From an uncultured Lachnospiraceae bacterium (GTDB lineage Bacteria; Bacillota; Clostridia; Lachnospirales; Lachnospiraceae), in NCBI GenBank assembly GCA_902767235.1, contig CACXGR010000185.1, positions 1 to 12,989 of the forward strand: a stretch of DNA of 12,989 nucleotides, in the 5' to 3' direction. Of the stretch, positions 6,561 to 12,989 are shown in pieces. A model generated the notes under the pieces. It was given only the letters and a program-made list of their open reading frames with translations. It made no database searches and was not told the DNA's origin. Position 1 is the stretch's first letter. Each line of letters starts with the position of its first letter. A program made the translations under genes and the position numbers.

Positions 6561-7436
6561 TCAGAACGGCATATCGTCGTCAACGCTGCTCCAGCCTTCG
6601 CTGAGCATGTCGTAATACTCTTTGGGGAGTTCTTCTGCGGGCATCGGCTCAGGAATATAGTCAGGGGCCGCATATTGAGGAGATTGGGCGGAGTTGTTCC
6701 GGCGGGCGGTGTTCCCTTGATCCTGGTTATATGAGTTGCTGTCCGGCCTCGAGTTGCCGTCCGGTCTCGAGTTACTGTTTGATCGCGGATTGCCGCCTTG
6801 CCTTGTGCTTCGCGGCGAGCCTTCACTTTTCTTTTCAAGGCGGTTTCTCTCACGGATCGCTTCTGATTCGGTCAGGATTCGACGGAAGTTCTCTATGATG
6901 AAGCGCTGGGCGTTTTCGTCATAGAAGACCCGATAGTATTCATTGGGATAAACGCCGCCCTTTTCAGCGTATATACCGAGCTGCTCACCCTTTTTGGAAG
7001 GAACGGAGTTTTCCTTGCCGGTGTCATTGATCACCTTCTTCTCCAAATAGCCGTTCTCGCGCATCCAATTGGTGATCGCTGTCGCAGGGACAGGAATTTT
7101 CCGGTCCTCAGGGAGATAGGACTCGAGCTGTTTGAGGAAGTAGGAGATCTGCTGGTCCTGTTCATACCGATACTGGTCAAGTATCTCATAAGGAAAAGTC
7201 TCGGAAAGAGTTGCTTTTGCAGTGCGCGTGCGCGTGGGGACCAATCCGACTGTCCCTCCGGCTTTATGCACATCTGTCAGCACCTCGTCGATAAACTTCA
7301 GGCAGCGATGCACATTGATATTCGTCAGTACTTCATTTTCCGGTGCCGGTCGATTCGTGACCGGATTTCTGCCTTCCGACATGCGCCGGATATATTGGAT
7401 CGCGATTTCAAGACGCTTCAGATCGTAAGTCCCCAT
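6561..7436 (-). CDS. Unknown protein with SSB-like C-terminal tail
   Basis: A 291-residue protein that I do not recognise. Residues 1-60 are helical and contain EGRNPVTNRPAPENEVL followed by NVHRCLKFIDEVL. Residues ~83-110 are helical (YEILDQYRYEQDQQISYFLKQL). Residues 114-187 (ATAITNWMRENGYLEKK ... KKGEQLGIYAEK ... AQRFIIENFRRI) look like a winged-helix-type DNA-binding fold; this is inference. Residues ~205-275 are a Ser/Asn/Gln/Arg/Pro-rich linker containing a short NSRPDG/NSRPDS repeat. The end, SSVDDDMPF, closely resembles the acidic SSB tip (DDDIPF). The ATG at 7436 has GGAGG 7 bases upstream. A longer in-frame version (to 7712) would overlap the -10 element and lacks a comparable ribosome site. 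It is divergent from the MBL gene and apparently monocistronic. Confidence 0.75.
   Translation of the reverse strand: MGTYDLKRLEIAIQYIRRMSEGRNPVTNRPAPENEVLTNINVHRCLKFIDEVLTDVHKAGGTVGLVPTRTRTAKATLSETFPYEILDQYRYEQDQQISYFLKQLESYLPEDRKIPVPATAITNWMRENGYLEKKVINDTGKENSVPSKKGEQLGIYAEKGGVYPNEYYRVFYDENAQRFIIENFRRILTESEAIRERNRLEKKSEGSPRSTRQGGNPRSNSNSRPDGNSRPDSNSYNQDQGNTARRNNSAQSPQYAAPDYIPEPMPAEELPKEYYDMLSEGWSSVDDDMPF
6733..6768 (-). repeat. Two 18-bp tandem repeats in the linker of the SSB-tailed protein
   Basis: Two 18-base units at 6733-6750 and 6751-6768 (plus-strand orientation) differ at only two positions, and a degenerate third unit begins at 6769. They encode the repeated NSRPD(G/S) peptide in the disordered linker. 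Unit number could vary between strains by slippage or recombination without shifting the frame. Confidence 0.7.
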
Positions 7437-7458
7437 TGTGTTGCCTCCATGCATACGG

Positions 7459-7486
7459 ATTATAGCTGTTAAGGATATCTTATCAC
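7459..7486 (-). promoter_or_regulatory. Promoter candidate for the SSB-tailed protein gene
   Basis: On the minus strand, GTGATA (7486-7481, 4 of 6) is followed by a 16-base spacer and a perfect TATAAT (7464-7459). The start of transcription would lie ~16 bases before the ATG at 7436. That leaves a very short leader just long enough to include the GGAGG site. Confidence 0.5.
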
Positions 7487-7583
7487 AGTTGAGATCACGG
7501 AATGAGAGGGTAATGAGATGGGGAGGACGAAAAAAATCGGCACTTGTATGGATACCGGGAGAATCTGCCGCTTCCATGCCTTT

Positions 7584-7610
7584 TTGATATGCACCAATAT
7601 GTGTTAAACT
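7584..7610 (+). promoter_or_regulatory. Promoter candidate for the MBL-fold operon
   Basis: TTGATA (7584-7589, 5 of 6) is followed 15 bases later by TAAACT (7605-7610, 4 of 6), which is preceded by TGT, giving an extended -10. The overlapping TATATT at 7610-7615 is an alternative -10 with a 20-base spacer. It is the best candidate in the 262-bp divergent intergenic region, but neither option is ideal. Confidence 0.35.
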
Positions 7611-7651
7611 ATATTTACTGCCCCAAGAGCAGAGCGGACAGTGTAATACAA

Positions 7652-7669
7652 GGACCGCATATGCGGCCC
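7652..7669. promoter_or_regulatory. Palindrome in the leader of the MBL-fold operon (possible operator)
   Basis: CCGCATATGCGG (7655-7666) is a perfect 12-bp palindrome. One mismatched pair further out, GG/CC matches extend it to 18 bp. It lies between the promoter candidate and the start codon at 7699, a position where a repressor could block elongation. No T-run follows, so it is not a terminator. Confidence 0.4.
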
Positions 7670-7698
7670 TGTTGCAGTTTATAAGAGGAGCATCATCT

Positions 7699-8553
7699 AT
7701 GCGCATAATCAATCTTGTTGAAAATACAGAAGGCCGGGCGGGATGCGGCGCCGAGCATGGCCTGAGTTTCTATATTGAGACGGAGCATCACAAGCTTCTT
7801 ATGGATACGGGACAGAGCGGCCTGTTTATGCAGAATGCAGAGAAACTGGGAATCGACCTGACCAAAGTGGATACTGTCGTGCTCAGCCACGGACATTATG
7901 ATCATGGAGGCGGTATTCTTCCCTTTGCAGAGATCAACCGGGATGCAAAGATCTACGTGCCGGAGAAGGCATTCGGCGAGTATTATTCTGTGAACAAGGC
8001 CGGTGAACCGCACTATATTGGCCTGGCGAAGGAAATCCGGGAACTCCCGCAGGTCGTGCTTGCAGAGTCGGGGGACGGCATCTACAGGATCGATGACGAG
8101 TTGTCGCTTTTCTCCGGGATCGGCAATGCGCATCCGATCCCGTCTACCAACAGAAGGCTGAAGGTGAAGACAGAAGAAGGACTGATGCAGGATGATTTCC
8201 GACATGAGCAGTGCCTTGTGATCAGCGAAGGAAACAAGAAAGTGCTGCTTTCCGGGTGTGCGCACCATGGGATCCTCAATGTTTTGGAACGGTATCATGA
8301 GCTGTATGGCGGCGACCCGGATGTGGTGATCAGTGGTTTCCACATGATGAAGAAGCATGGCTATTCGGACGAAGACATCAACATGATCATCGACACGGCA
8401 CTGGAGCTTCGCAAGTATAAGACCGTGTTCTATACGGGGCACTGCACGGGTGTCGAGCCCTACAACGAGATGAAGAAGCTCATGGGGGACCAGCTGCAGT
8501 ATGTGCACAGCGGCGATGAGATCCGGATTGGAGCACCGGGGGAGGCAATATGA
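7699..8553 (+). CDS. MBL-fold metallo-hydrolase (COG1237 type)
   Basis: A 284-residue metallo-beta-lactamase-fold protein of the COG1237 group. Some members are annotated as dihydropterin-ribofuranosyl-aminobenzene phosphate synthase-like, but most have no known substrate. Metal ligands are visible as SHGHYDHGG (His64, His66, Asp68, His69), His169 in FRHEQ, the SGCAHHG motif (185-191) and His248 in YTGHCTG. LLMDTGQSG (33-41) is the usual beta-strand/Asp-Thr-Gly step before the active site. The ATG at 7699 has AGAGGAG 8 bases upstream; an upstream in-frame TTG at 7672 lacks one. The last codon overlaps the next gene by 4 bp (ATGA), so translation is probably coupled. It looks cytoplasmic. Confidence 0.9.
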   Translation: MRIINLVENTEGRAGCGAEHGLSFYIETEHHKLLMDTGQSGLFMQNAEKLGIDLTKVDTVVLSHGHYDHGGGILPFAEINRDAKIYVPEKAFGEYYSVNKAGEPHYIGLAKEIRELPQVVLAESGDGIYRIDDELSLFSGIGNAHPIPSTNRRLKVKTEEGLMQDDFRHEQCLVISEGNKKVLLSGCAHHGILNVLERYHELYGGDPDVVISGFHMMKKHGYSDEDINMIIDTALELRKYKTVFYTGHCTGVEPYNEMKKLMGDQLQYVHSGDEIRIGAPGEAI

Positions 8554-9950
8554 ATAAAACATGCAGGAGCTGCATGCTGGACAAAAACCTGGACCGCTAT
8601 CCGGAGGGCGCACCGGAAGAACTGATAAAGGAATACCGAGAGACAGTGACCCGGCTCTGCGACCAGCCGGGGGCCGTGCCGACGGGGCCGGAAGTCCACT
8701 ATCAGGTCAAGAAGCTGAGAAAGCGGCTGTTTGGAGAAGAAGAAATGGACTATACGGAGATCAAGCGCCACTTTAACGACTTGATGCTGGAGATCGAGCC
8801 GGAACTGGACCGCCGCGTGACGACGTCGGAGGACCCGCTAAAGAGCGCGGTCCAGTATGCGAGTATGGGGAATTTCATTGACTTTGCGGCGCTGGACAAG
8901 GTGGAGGAGTCGAAGCTCATGGAGCTGATCGACAGGGCGCCGGATATCGATGTGGATGAGGCGTGCCTGGAAAAGCTCCGGGAGACGGCTTCGGGAGCAA
9001 AGACGCTGGTCCTTCTCACCGACAACTGCGGCGAGATCGTCATGGACAAAATATTGCTCCGCCGGATTCTCGCCATAAACCCCGGCATTGAGATCACCGT
9101 GATCGTGCGCGGGGCGCCGGTGGCCAACGACGCCACCATGGAAGACGCGGAGCAGGTGGGACTCACATCGTTCGGCCGCTGCATGGGAAACGGCACAACG
9201 ACCGACGGAACGGTGCTGCGCAATCTTTCGCGGGAAGCGAGAGAGGCCATTGCCCATGCCGATTTGGTGATCGCCAAGGGGCAGGCCAACTATGAGACGC
9301 TTTACGGCTGCGGTTTCAATATTTTCTACATCTTCATGTGCAAGTGCATGCTCTTCATGGACCGCTTCAAGGTGCCGAAGTTTTACGGGATCCTGACGTT
9401 CGAGGACCCTGAAATTCTGTTTGGCGTCTATGCGGACGAAGGACTTCTTGGGCGTTACCGCTTCCGGCAGATCCTGCCGGAGGAGGGCGCGCAGGCCGGC
9501 GAGATGGACAGAATCTGCTTCCCTCCCGAAGAGGCGAAGCCGATGCAGATCATGTGCGAGTTTGCCGGAAAGATCCCGGAGCAGTTTCTTGTGGCAGTGG
9601 ACCGCGAGACAGGCAAAGTGGCGGGCTTTTTGTGCGGCATCGGATCGGACAGGGAGCGATTTAGCGATGCCTTCTTCACAGATATAGGGCTGCACGATCC
9701 GGCGGCGCAGACAGAGTACCTCCTGGGACTCGATGTTTTGCCCGAGTACAGGGGGCAGGGGCTTGCGAAGGAACTGCTGAGGCTCTATGGAATCTGGAGC
9801 CAGGTCAGGGGCAGGCACCGCATGGTGCTCACGGCGCACGAAGAGAAAGTGAAAATGTACGAGAAGTTGGGATTTACAGACCTGGGGATCTCCGGATCTG
9901 TGTGGGGCGGCGGAACCTGGCACGAGATGGAGCACCGGCTGGAGCGATAA
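8550..9950 (+). CDS. DUF89 (ARMT1-like) phosphatase fused to GNAT acetyltransferase
   Basis: A 466-residue two-domain protein. Residues 1-~285 are DUF89, a metal-dependent phosphatase family linked to metabolite damage control. Visible signatures are CRSC (5-8), MGNFIDF (106-112), TDNCGEIVMDK (157-167, probable metal site), VRGAPVANDATMEDA (186-200) and KGQANYET (243-250). Residues ~300-466 are a GNAT N-acetyltransferase fold: acetyl-CoA loop PEYRGQGLAKELL (398-410), preceded by LLGLDVL and followed by MYEKLGF (436-442). Stand-alone DUF89 proteins are ~280 residues, so the GNAT is a true extra domain; the reading frame is continuous and neither part looks decayed. The start overlaps the MBL stop by 4 bp with GGAGG 4 bases upstream. 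The acetyl acceptor is unknown. It might modify or detoxify the same metabolites, which is inference. Confidence 0.88.
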   Translation: MNKTCRSCMLDKNLDRYPEGAPEELIKEYRETVTRLCDQPGAVPTGPEVHYQVKKLRKRLFGEEEMDYTEIKRHFNDLMLEIEPELDRRVTTSEDPLKSAVQYASMGNFIDFAALDKVEESKLMELIDRAPDIDVDEACLEKLRETASGAKTLVLLTDNCGEIVMDKILLRRILAINPGIEITVIVRGAPVANDATMEDAEQVGLTSFGRCMGNGTTTDGTVLRNLSREAREAIAHADLVIAKGQANYETLYGCGFNIFYIFMCKCMLFMDRFKVPKFYGILTFEDPEILFGVYADEGLLGRYRFRQILPEEGAQAGEMDRICFPPEEAKPMQIMCEFAGKIPEQFLVAVDRETGKVAGFLCGIGSDRERFSDAFFTDIGLHDPAAQTEYLLGLDVLPEYRGQGLAKELLRLYGIWSQVRGRHRMVLTAHEEKVKMYEKLGFTDLGISGSVWGGGTWHEMEHRLER

Positions 9951-9977
9951 CGAAACAAAAGGAGACATATTCATTAC

Positions 9978-11498
9978 ATGGAACAGAAGACTACTTTAGT
10001 ACAGAAACTTGAGTATGTGAAGGGGATCCTCGCGATCGCCGAGAAGTATGACCACGCAGTCAACGTCCTGAGCTACGACCAGGAGACAATCTGCCCGCCG
10101 GACGCGATGGAGGAGCAGGGGGAAGTGTGGGCTTTTCTGAACAACCAGTCCTACAAGCTGATCAAAGACCAGGCCTTTATCGAGGCGGCGGAGTACCTCT
10201 ACGAGCACCGCGGGGAGCTCGGGGAATTCGACCGCGTGATGGCAGAGCAGCTGCACAGGAATTATGTCCAGACCAGAAACATTACGCCCGAGCTGCAGCA
10301 TGAATTCATGCTGACCTTCAACCGGGCGTTTGTAAACTGGAGCAAGGCGAGGGAAGCCGGTGAGTACAGCCTGTTCGCTCCTTCTCTGAAGGAAGTGGCG
10401 GACACCAACCGGCGCATGATCGAACTGCGCGGCGAGGATGCGGCAGGAAAGACGGCTTACGACACCCTGCTGGACGACTATGAGCGGGGCATGACGTCCG
10501 AAGTGCTCGATGAAGCATTCGGGGCCTGCAAGGAGCGCCTGATCCCGCTTCTTGAGAAAATACGCAGGAGTCCCAGGAAGATCCGCACGGACTTTCTGAC
10601 CAGGCCTGTGGAGGAAGAGCAGCAGGTGAAGATGGCCAAATGGCTGCTGAAACAGATGCGCTTCAACTTCGACCGGGGTGCCTTTACGACTTCCGAGCAC
10701 CCGTTTACCGCGAATATGGGCCGGTTCGACACGCGCGTCACGACGCACTATTATCCGGACCGCTTCCTGTCCTCTATGTATTCGATCATCCATGAGGGAG
10801 GCCATGCGCTCTTTGACCAGAACCAGCTCCAGGCAAATTTTGACCACTTTATCATCGGCGGAAAGACACTGGGCATGCACGAATCCGTATCCCGCTTTTA
10901 TGAGAACCGGATCGGACGCTCTGAGGCTTTCGCGCAATTTGTCTACCCCAAAGTCTGCGAATGCTTCCCTGAGGCTATGGAGGGTGTGTCCCAGGAGGAT
11001 TTCTACCTGGCGCTGAATGCGGTCCAGCCTTCTCTGATCCGCACAGAGGCGGATGAGTTCACCTACACCTTCCACATCATCATCCGCTATGAGATTGAAA
11101 AAGCGCTGTTTGCGGGAGAGATCAAGGTGGAGGATATACCGGCGCTGTGGAACCGGAAGTATCAGGAGTATCTGGGCGTGTGCCCGGCCTCTGACAGAGA
11201 CGGCGTCCTGCAGGATGTGCACTGGACCTCCGGATTTGGATATTTTCCCACCTATGCGATCGGAAACTTCTACAACGCGATGTACTTTAACCGCATGAAG
11301 CAGGAAGTGGCGGTCGAGGAGTCGATCCGGGAGGGCAATTTCGAGCCGGTGAACAGCTGGATGATCGGGCATGTTTTTGCCAAGGCAGACAGACTCTCGC
11401 CAAAAGACTGGATCCGGGATATCACCGGGCGCGAATTCACGCCGAAGGACTTTTTGGATTACCTGGAGGAGAAGTACTCGGGGATCTACGGACTCTGA
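9978..11498 (+). CDS. M32-family metallocarboxypeptidase
   Basis: A 506-residue M32 carboxypeptidase (Taq carboxypeptidase type) that removes C-terminal residues from peptides in the cytoplasm using a zinc or cobalt ion. All the family's landmarks are present: HPF (241-243), DTRVT (251-255), zinc site HEGGH (272-276, catalytic Glu273), the third ligand in HESVSRFYEN (Glu302), IRTEAD (354-359) and DVHWTSGFGYFPTY (413-426). The length equals the family norm (~500). GGAG is 13 bases before the ATG, longer than usual, and no better start exists in the frame. It follows the DUF89-GNAT gene by 27 bp on the same strand, so cotranscription is likely. No signal peptide is visible. Confidence 0.96.
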   Translation: MEQKTTLVQKLEYVKGILAIAEKYDHAVNVLSYDQETICPPDAMEEQGEVWAFLNNQSYKLIKDQAFIEAAEYLYEHRGELGEFDRVMAEQLHRNYVQTRNITPELQHEFMLTFNRAFVNWSKAREAGEYSLFAPSLKEVADTNRRMIELRGEDAAGKTAYDTLLDDYERGMTSEVLDEAFGACKERLIPLLEKIRRSPRKIRTDFLTRPVEEEQQVKMAKWLLKQMRFNFDRGAFTTSEHPFTANMGRFDTRVTTHYYPDRFLSSMYSIIHEGGHALFDQNQLQANFDHFIIGGKTLGMHESVSRFYENRIGRSEAFAQFVYPKVCECFPEAMEGVSQEDFYLALNAVQPSLIRTEADEFTYTFHIIIRYEIEKALFAGEIKVEDIPALWNRKYQEYLGVCPASDRDGVLQDVHWTSGFGYFPTYAIGNFYNAMYFNRMKQEVAVEESIREGNFEPVNSWMIGHVFAKADRLSPKDWIRDITGREFTPKDFLDYLEEKYSGIYGL

Positions 11499-11580
11499 TG
11501 TAATAAGAGTGAAGCCCAGGCCGGCAGAGCCGCCGTCGGGCATGTCACACAACGCATTTACCACGATAGGGAGGCAAAAT

Positions 11581-12030
11581 ATGGTCACGAATAAGTTGTA
11601 TGAAGATTATGTGATCGGCGAGAAGCATGTATCAGAAGGACGAAAGATCCTGCCGGACGATGTCCGGGCGGCGTGCAGACTGTCGGGCCAGGACCAGCCG
11701 GTCCACCTGGATGAAGAGTTTGCCAGGCAGGAGTTCGGACATCCGGATCTGCTCGTCATGGGCACGCTTCTGCTGGCCCTGGCGGATGGATATTTTGGCA
11801 AAGAAGTATCTCCGGGAGATGTATTTGCGCCGCACTACGGCTACGACAAGATCCGCTTTATCGGCAATGCCTTCAGCGGCGACACGGTCTACTTCGAGTA
11901 CACCCTGAAGGACAAAAATGTCCGCGACGAGAAATACGGCATGCTCCTGTTCGAGGTCTATATCAAGAACCAGAACGGAAAGCCGCTGGTCTACATGGAG
12001 GACCGGCTGCTGGTGCCGCTCAGGAAATAG
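11581..12030 (+). CDS. MaoC-like hotdog protein (probable (R)-hydratase/dehydratase relative)
   Basis: 149 residues with the MaoC/R-specific enoyl-CoA hydratase layout: N-terminal strand, LPDDVRAACRLSG helix, the hydratase signature region SGQDQPVHLDEEFA (35-48), a central helix around LLVMGTLLLALADGYFG, and the closing strand YDKIRFIGNAFSGDTVYFEY. Classical members have SGDxNP(I)H with a catalytic Asp-His pair. Here the Asp position is Gln37 (an Asp follows at 38) while His42 remains, and the usual 'hG' before the long helix reads MG. It may therefore bind an acyl-CoA or acyl-like ligand without full hydratase activity, or use Asp38 instead. GGGAGG is 5 bases before the ATG. It lies 82 bp behind the M32 gene, either in the same operon or partly separate. 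Confidence 0.78.
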   Translation: MVTNKLYEDYVIGEKHVSEGRKILPDDVRAACRLSGQDQPVHLDEEFARQEFGHPDLLVMGTLLLALADGYFGKEVSPGDVFAPHYGYDKIRFIGNAFSGDTVYFEYTLKDKNVRDEKYGMLLFEVYIKNQNGKPLVYMEDRLLVPLRK

Positions 12031-12109
12031 GGGAAGTTTCGGCGGATCGAAACAAAAATCCGTCAGTGAATCGAGGTTTTAAGGTCATATTATTGTTAAT
12101 TATTTGGAA

Positions 12110-12138
12110 TTGTGCGATTCATGCCGAGCGGTTACAAT
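12110..12138 (+). promoter_or_regulatory. Promoter candidate for the second guaA-like gene
   Basis: TTGTGC (12110-12115, 3 of 6) is followed by a 17-base spacer and TACAAT (12133-12138, 5 of 6). The surrounding 12080-12180 stretch is AT-rich, which supports a promoter here. It would give a ~55-base leader before the ATG at 12199. Confidence 0.4.
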
Positions 12139-12144
12139 ATTTTT

Positions 12145-12157
12145 CGTAAAGTTTACG
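12145..12157. promoter_or_regulatory. Inverted repeat in the leader of the second guaA-like gene
   Basis: CGTAAA (12145-12150) and TTTACG (12152-12157) form a 13-bp dyad with a one-base centre, placed at or just after the expected transcription start. Its position fits an operator. I do not recognise it as a known purine-regulator box, and the leader does not show the purine riboswitch core. Confidence 0.35.
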
Positions 12158-12198
12158 GCAGTTAACAGTCAAACAATTCTATATTAGGAGAGGAATCA

Positions 12199-12989
12199 AT
12201 GACAGAGAGAAGACCCGATAACATGGAAAGAATCACTACTCCCGCTCTCGCACAGGCTTTTATTGATGAGCAGATCAAAGAGCTTCGCGAGCAGATCGGA
12301 GACAACAAGGTACTGCTGGCGCTGTCCGGAGGTGTTGATTCCTCTGTAGTAGCCGCACTTCTGATCAAGGCAGTCGGCAAGCAGCTGATCTCCGTTCACG
12401 TTAACCACGGCCTCCTTCGCAAAGGTGAGCCGGAGCAGGTCATCAAGGTTTTCCGCGACGAGATGAACGCCAACCTCATCTATGTCGACGCAGTGGACCG
12501 CTTCCTCGACAAGCTCGCAGGGGTGAATGATCCCGAACAGAAGAGACACATCATCGGCGAGGAGTTCATCGACGTATTCGCTGACGAAGCCAGAAAGCTC
12601 GACGGCGTCAAGTTCCTGGCACAGGGAACCATCTGGCCCGACATCCTCGAGAGCGAGGCCGGCATCAAGGCACATCACAATGCAGGCGGCCTGCCTGAGG
12701 ACATCGCTTCCCGTTTTGAGCTCGTTGAGCCCGTCAAGATCCTCTTCAAGGACGAGGTCCGCATGGTCGGCAGAGAGCTCGGCCTTCCCGCCAACATGGT
12801 TGATCGTCAGCCTTTCCCGGGCCCGGGACTCGGCGTGCGCTGCCCCGGTGCGATCACCCGCGACAGACTGGAAGCAGTCCGCGAGTCCGACGCGATCCTC
12901 CGCGAGGAGTTCGCCAAGAACGGCCTCGAGGGCAAAGTATGGCAGTACTTCACGGTTGTTCCGGACTTCAAGTCCACCGGCGTCAAGAA
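12199..12989 (+). CDS. GMP synthase, ATP-pyrophosphatase part without glutaminase domain (partial)
   Basis: 263 codons are visible before the window end. The protein starts only ~40 residues before the PP-loop SGGVDSS (43-49), so the glutamine amidotransferase domain is missing; this resembles the ATP-PPase subunit of split archaeal GMP synthases. Other conserved blocks are FLAQGTIWPD, KAHHNAGGLPED and RQPFPGPGLGVR. The last visible part, KVWQYFTVVPDFKSTGVK, corresponds to the C-terminal dimerisation region but differs clearly from the first guaA. It should make GMP from XMP using ammonia, free or from a partner glutaminase. AGGAGAGG (12186-12193) precedes the ATG. Codons are strongly C-ending, suggesting high expression. 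It shares the fold of the gene at 343-1899 but is diverged throughout, so it is not a recent duplicate. Confidence 0.92.
   Translation, partial: MTERRPDNMERITTPALAQAFIDEQIKELREQIGDNKVLLALSGGVDSSVVAALLIKAVGKQLISVHVNHGLLRKGEPEQVIKVFRDEMNANLIYVDAVDRFLDKLAGVNDPEQKRHIIGEEFIDVFADEARKLDGVKFLAQGTIWPDILESEAGIKAHHNAGGLPEDIASRFELVEPVKILFKDEVRMVGRELGLPANMVDRQPFPGPGLGVRCPGAITRDRLEAVRESDAILREEFAKNGLEGKVWQYFTVVPDFKSTGVK

Noticed and set aside
7437..7712. 92-residue N-terminal extension of the SSB-tailed protein
   Set aside because: The ATG at 7436 has a well-spaced GGAGG. The extension would cover the perfect -10 element and the divergent MBL promoter region.
8838..9974. 378-codon minus-strand open frame opposite DUF89-GNAT
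   Set aside because: It has no domain pattern, and its composition mirrors the plus-strand codons.
9996..11588. Long minus-strand open frame (530 codons) opposite the M32 gene
   Set aside because: It is a by-product of the codon bias of the M32 gene on the plus strand, which has every family motif. The reverse translation shows no recognisable domain.
12036..12053. GTTTCG/CGAAAC hairpin as a terminator of the MaoC-like gene
   Set aside because: The stem is only 6 bp and is followed by A residues, not T residues, on the plus strand.
12031..12198. Purine riboswitch before the second guaA-like gene
   Set aside because: I looked for the conserved aptamer core and loop pattern and did not find it. 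Only a short CGTAAA/TTTACG dyad is present.

Overview
The window looks like chromosomal DNA from a Gram-positive anaerobe of the class Clostridia, most likely Lachnospiraceae. Supporting signs are strong AGGAGG-type ribosome binding sites on almost every gene, moderately high GC with C/G-ending codons, and Clostridia-typical families (DUF937, DUF362, COG1237 MBL-fold hydrolase, M32 carboxypeptidase, a GMP synthase lacking the glutaminase domain). The assignment is an inference from protein style, not from a marker gene. Both ends of the window cut through genes.

Layout. (1) 1-1899, + strand: the tail of asparaginyl-tRNA synthetase, a strong intrinsic terminator, then a complete two-domain GMP synthase (guaA). 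(2) 1907-2794, - strand: an EamA/DMT-type membrane transporter that converges on guaA with only 7 bp between the stop codons. (3) 3032-3598, +: a DUF937 protein with a structured leader and a strong terminator. (4) 3699-5094, -: a two-gene unit of a small cupin followed by a DUF362 protein, preceded by a good sigma-A-like promoter. (5) 5395-6426, +: an AT-rich membrane acyltransferase that looks horizontally acquired, with what may be gene debris upstream. (6) 6561-7436, -: a protein of unknown function whose low-complexity linker and last residues (DDDMPF) closely resemble the C-terminal tail of bacterial SSB. (7) 7699-12030, +: a co-oriented series of MBL-fold hydrolase, DUF89-GNAT fusion, M32 carboxypeptidase and MaoC-like hotdog protein. 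The first two overlap by 4 bp. (8) 12199-end, +: the start of a second GMP synthase that carries only the ATP-pyrophosphatase part and is cut by the window end.

How the genes fit together. The two GMP synthases belong to the same purine step but have different architectures: one is glutamine-dependent, while the other must receive ammonia directly or from a separate glutaminase. The MBL, DUF89-GNAT and M32 genes form a probable operon of housekeeping, damage-control or peptide-turnover enzymes, with no obvious common substrate. The observation most worth following up is the SSB-like tail on the 291-residue protein, which suggests docking to the replication/repair partners that normally bind the SSB tip. 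The DUF89-GNAT fusion comes second. I see no CRISPR array, tRNA, rRNA, complete insertion sequence or phage module.
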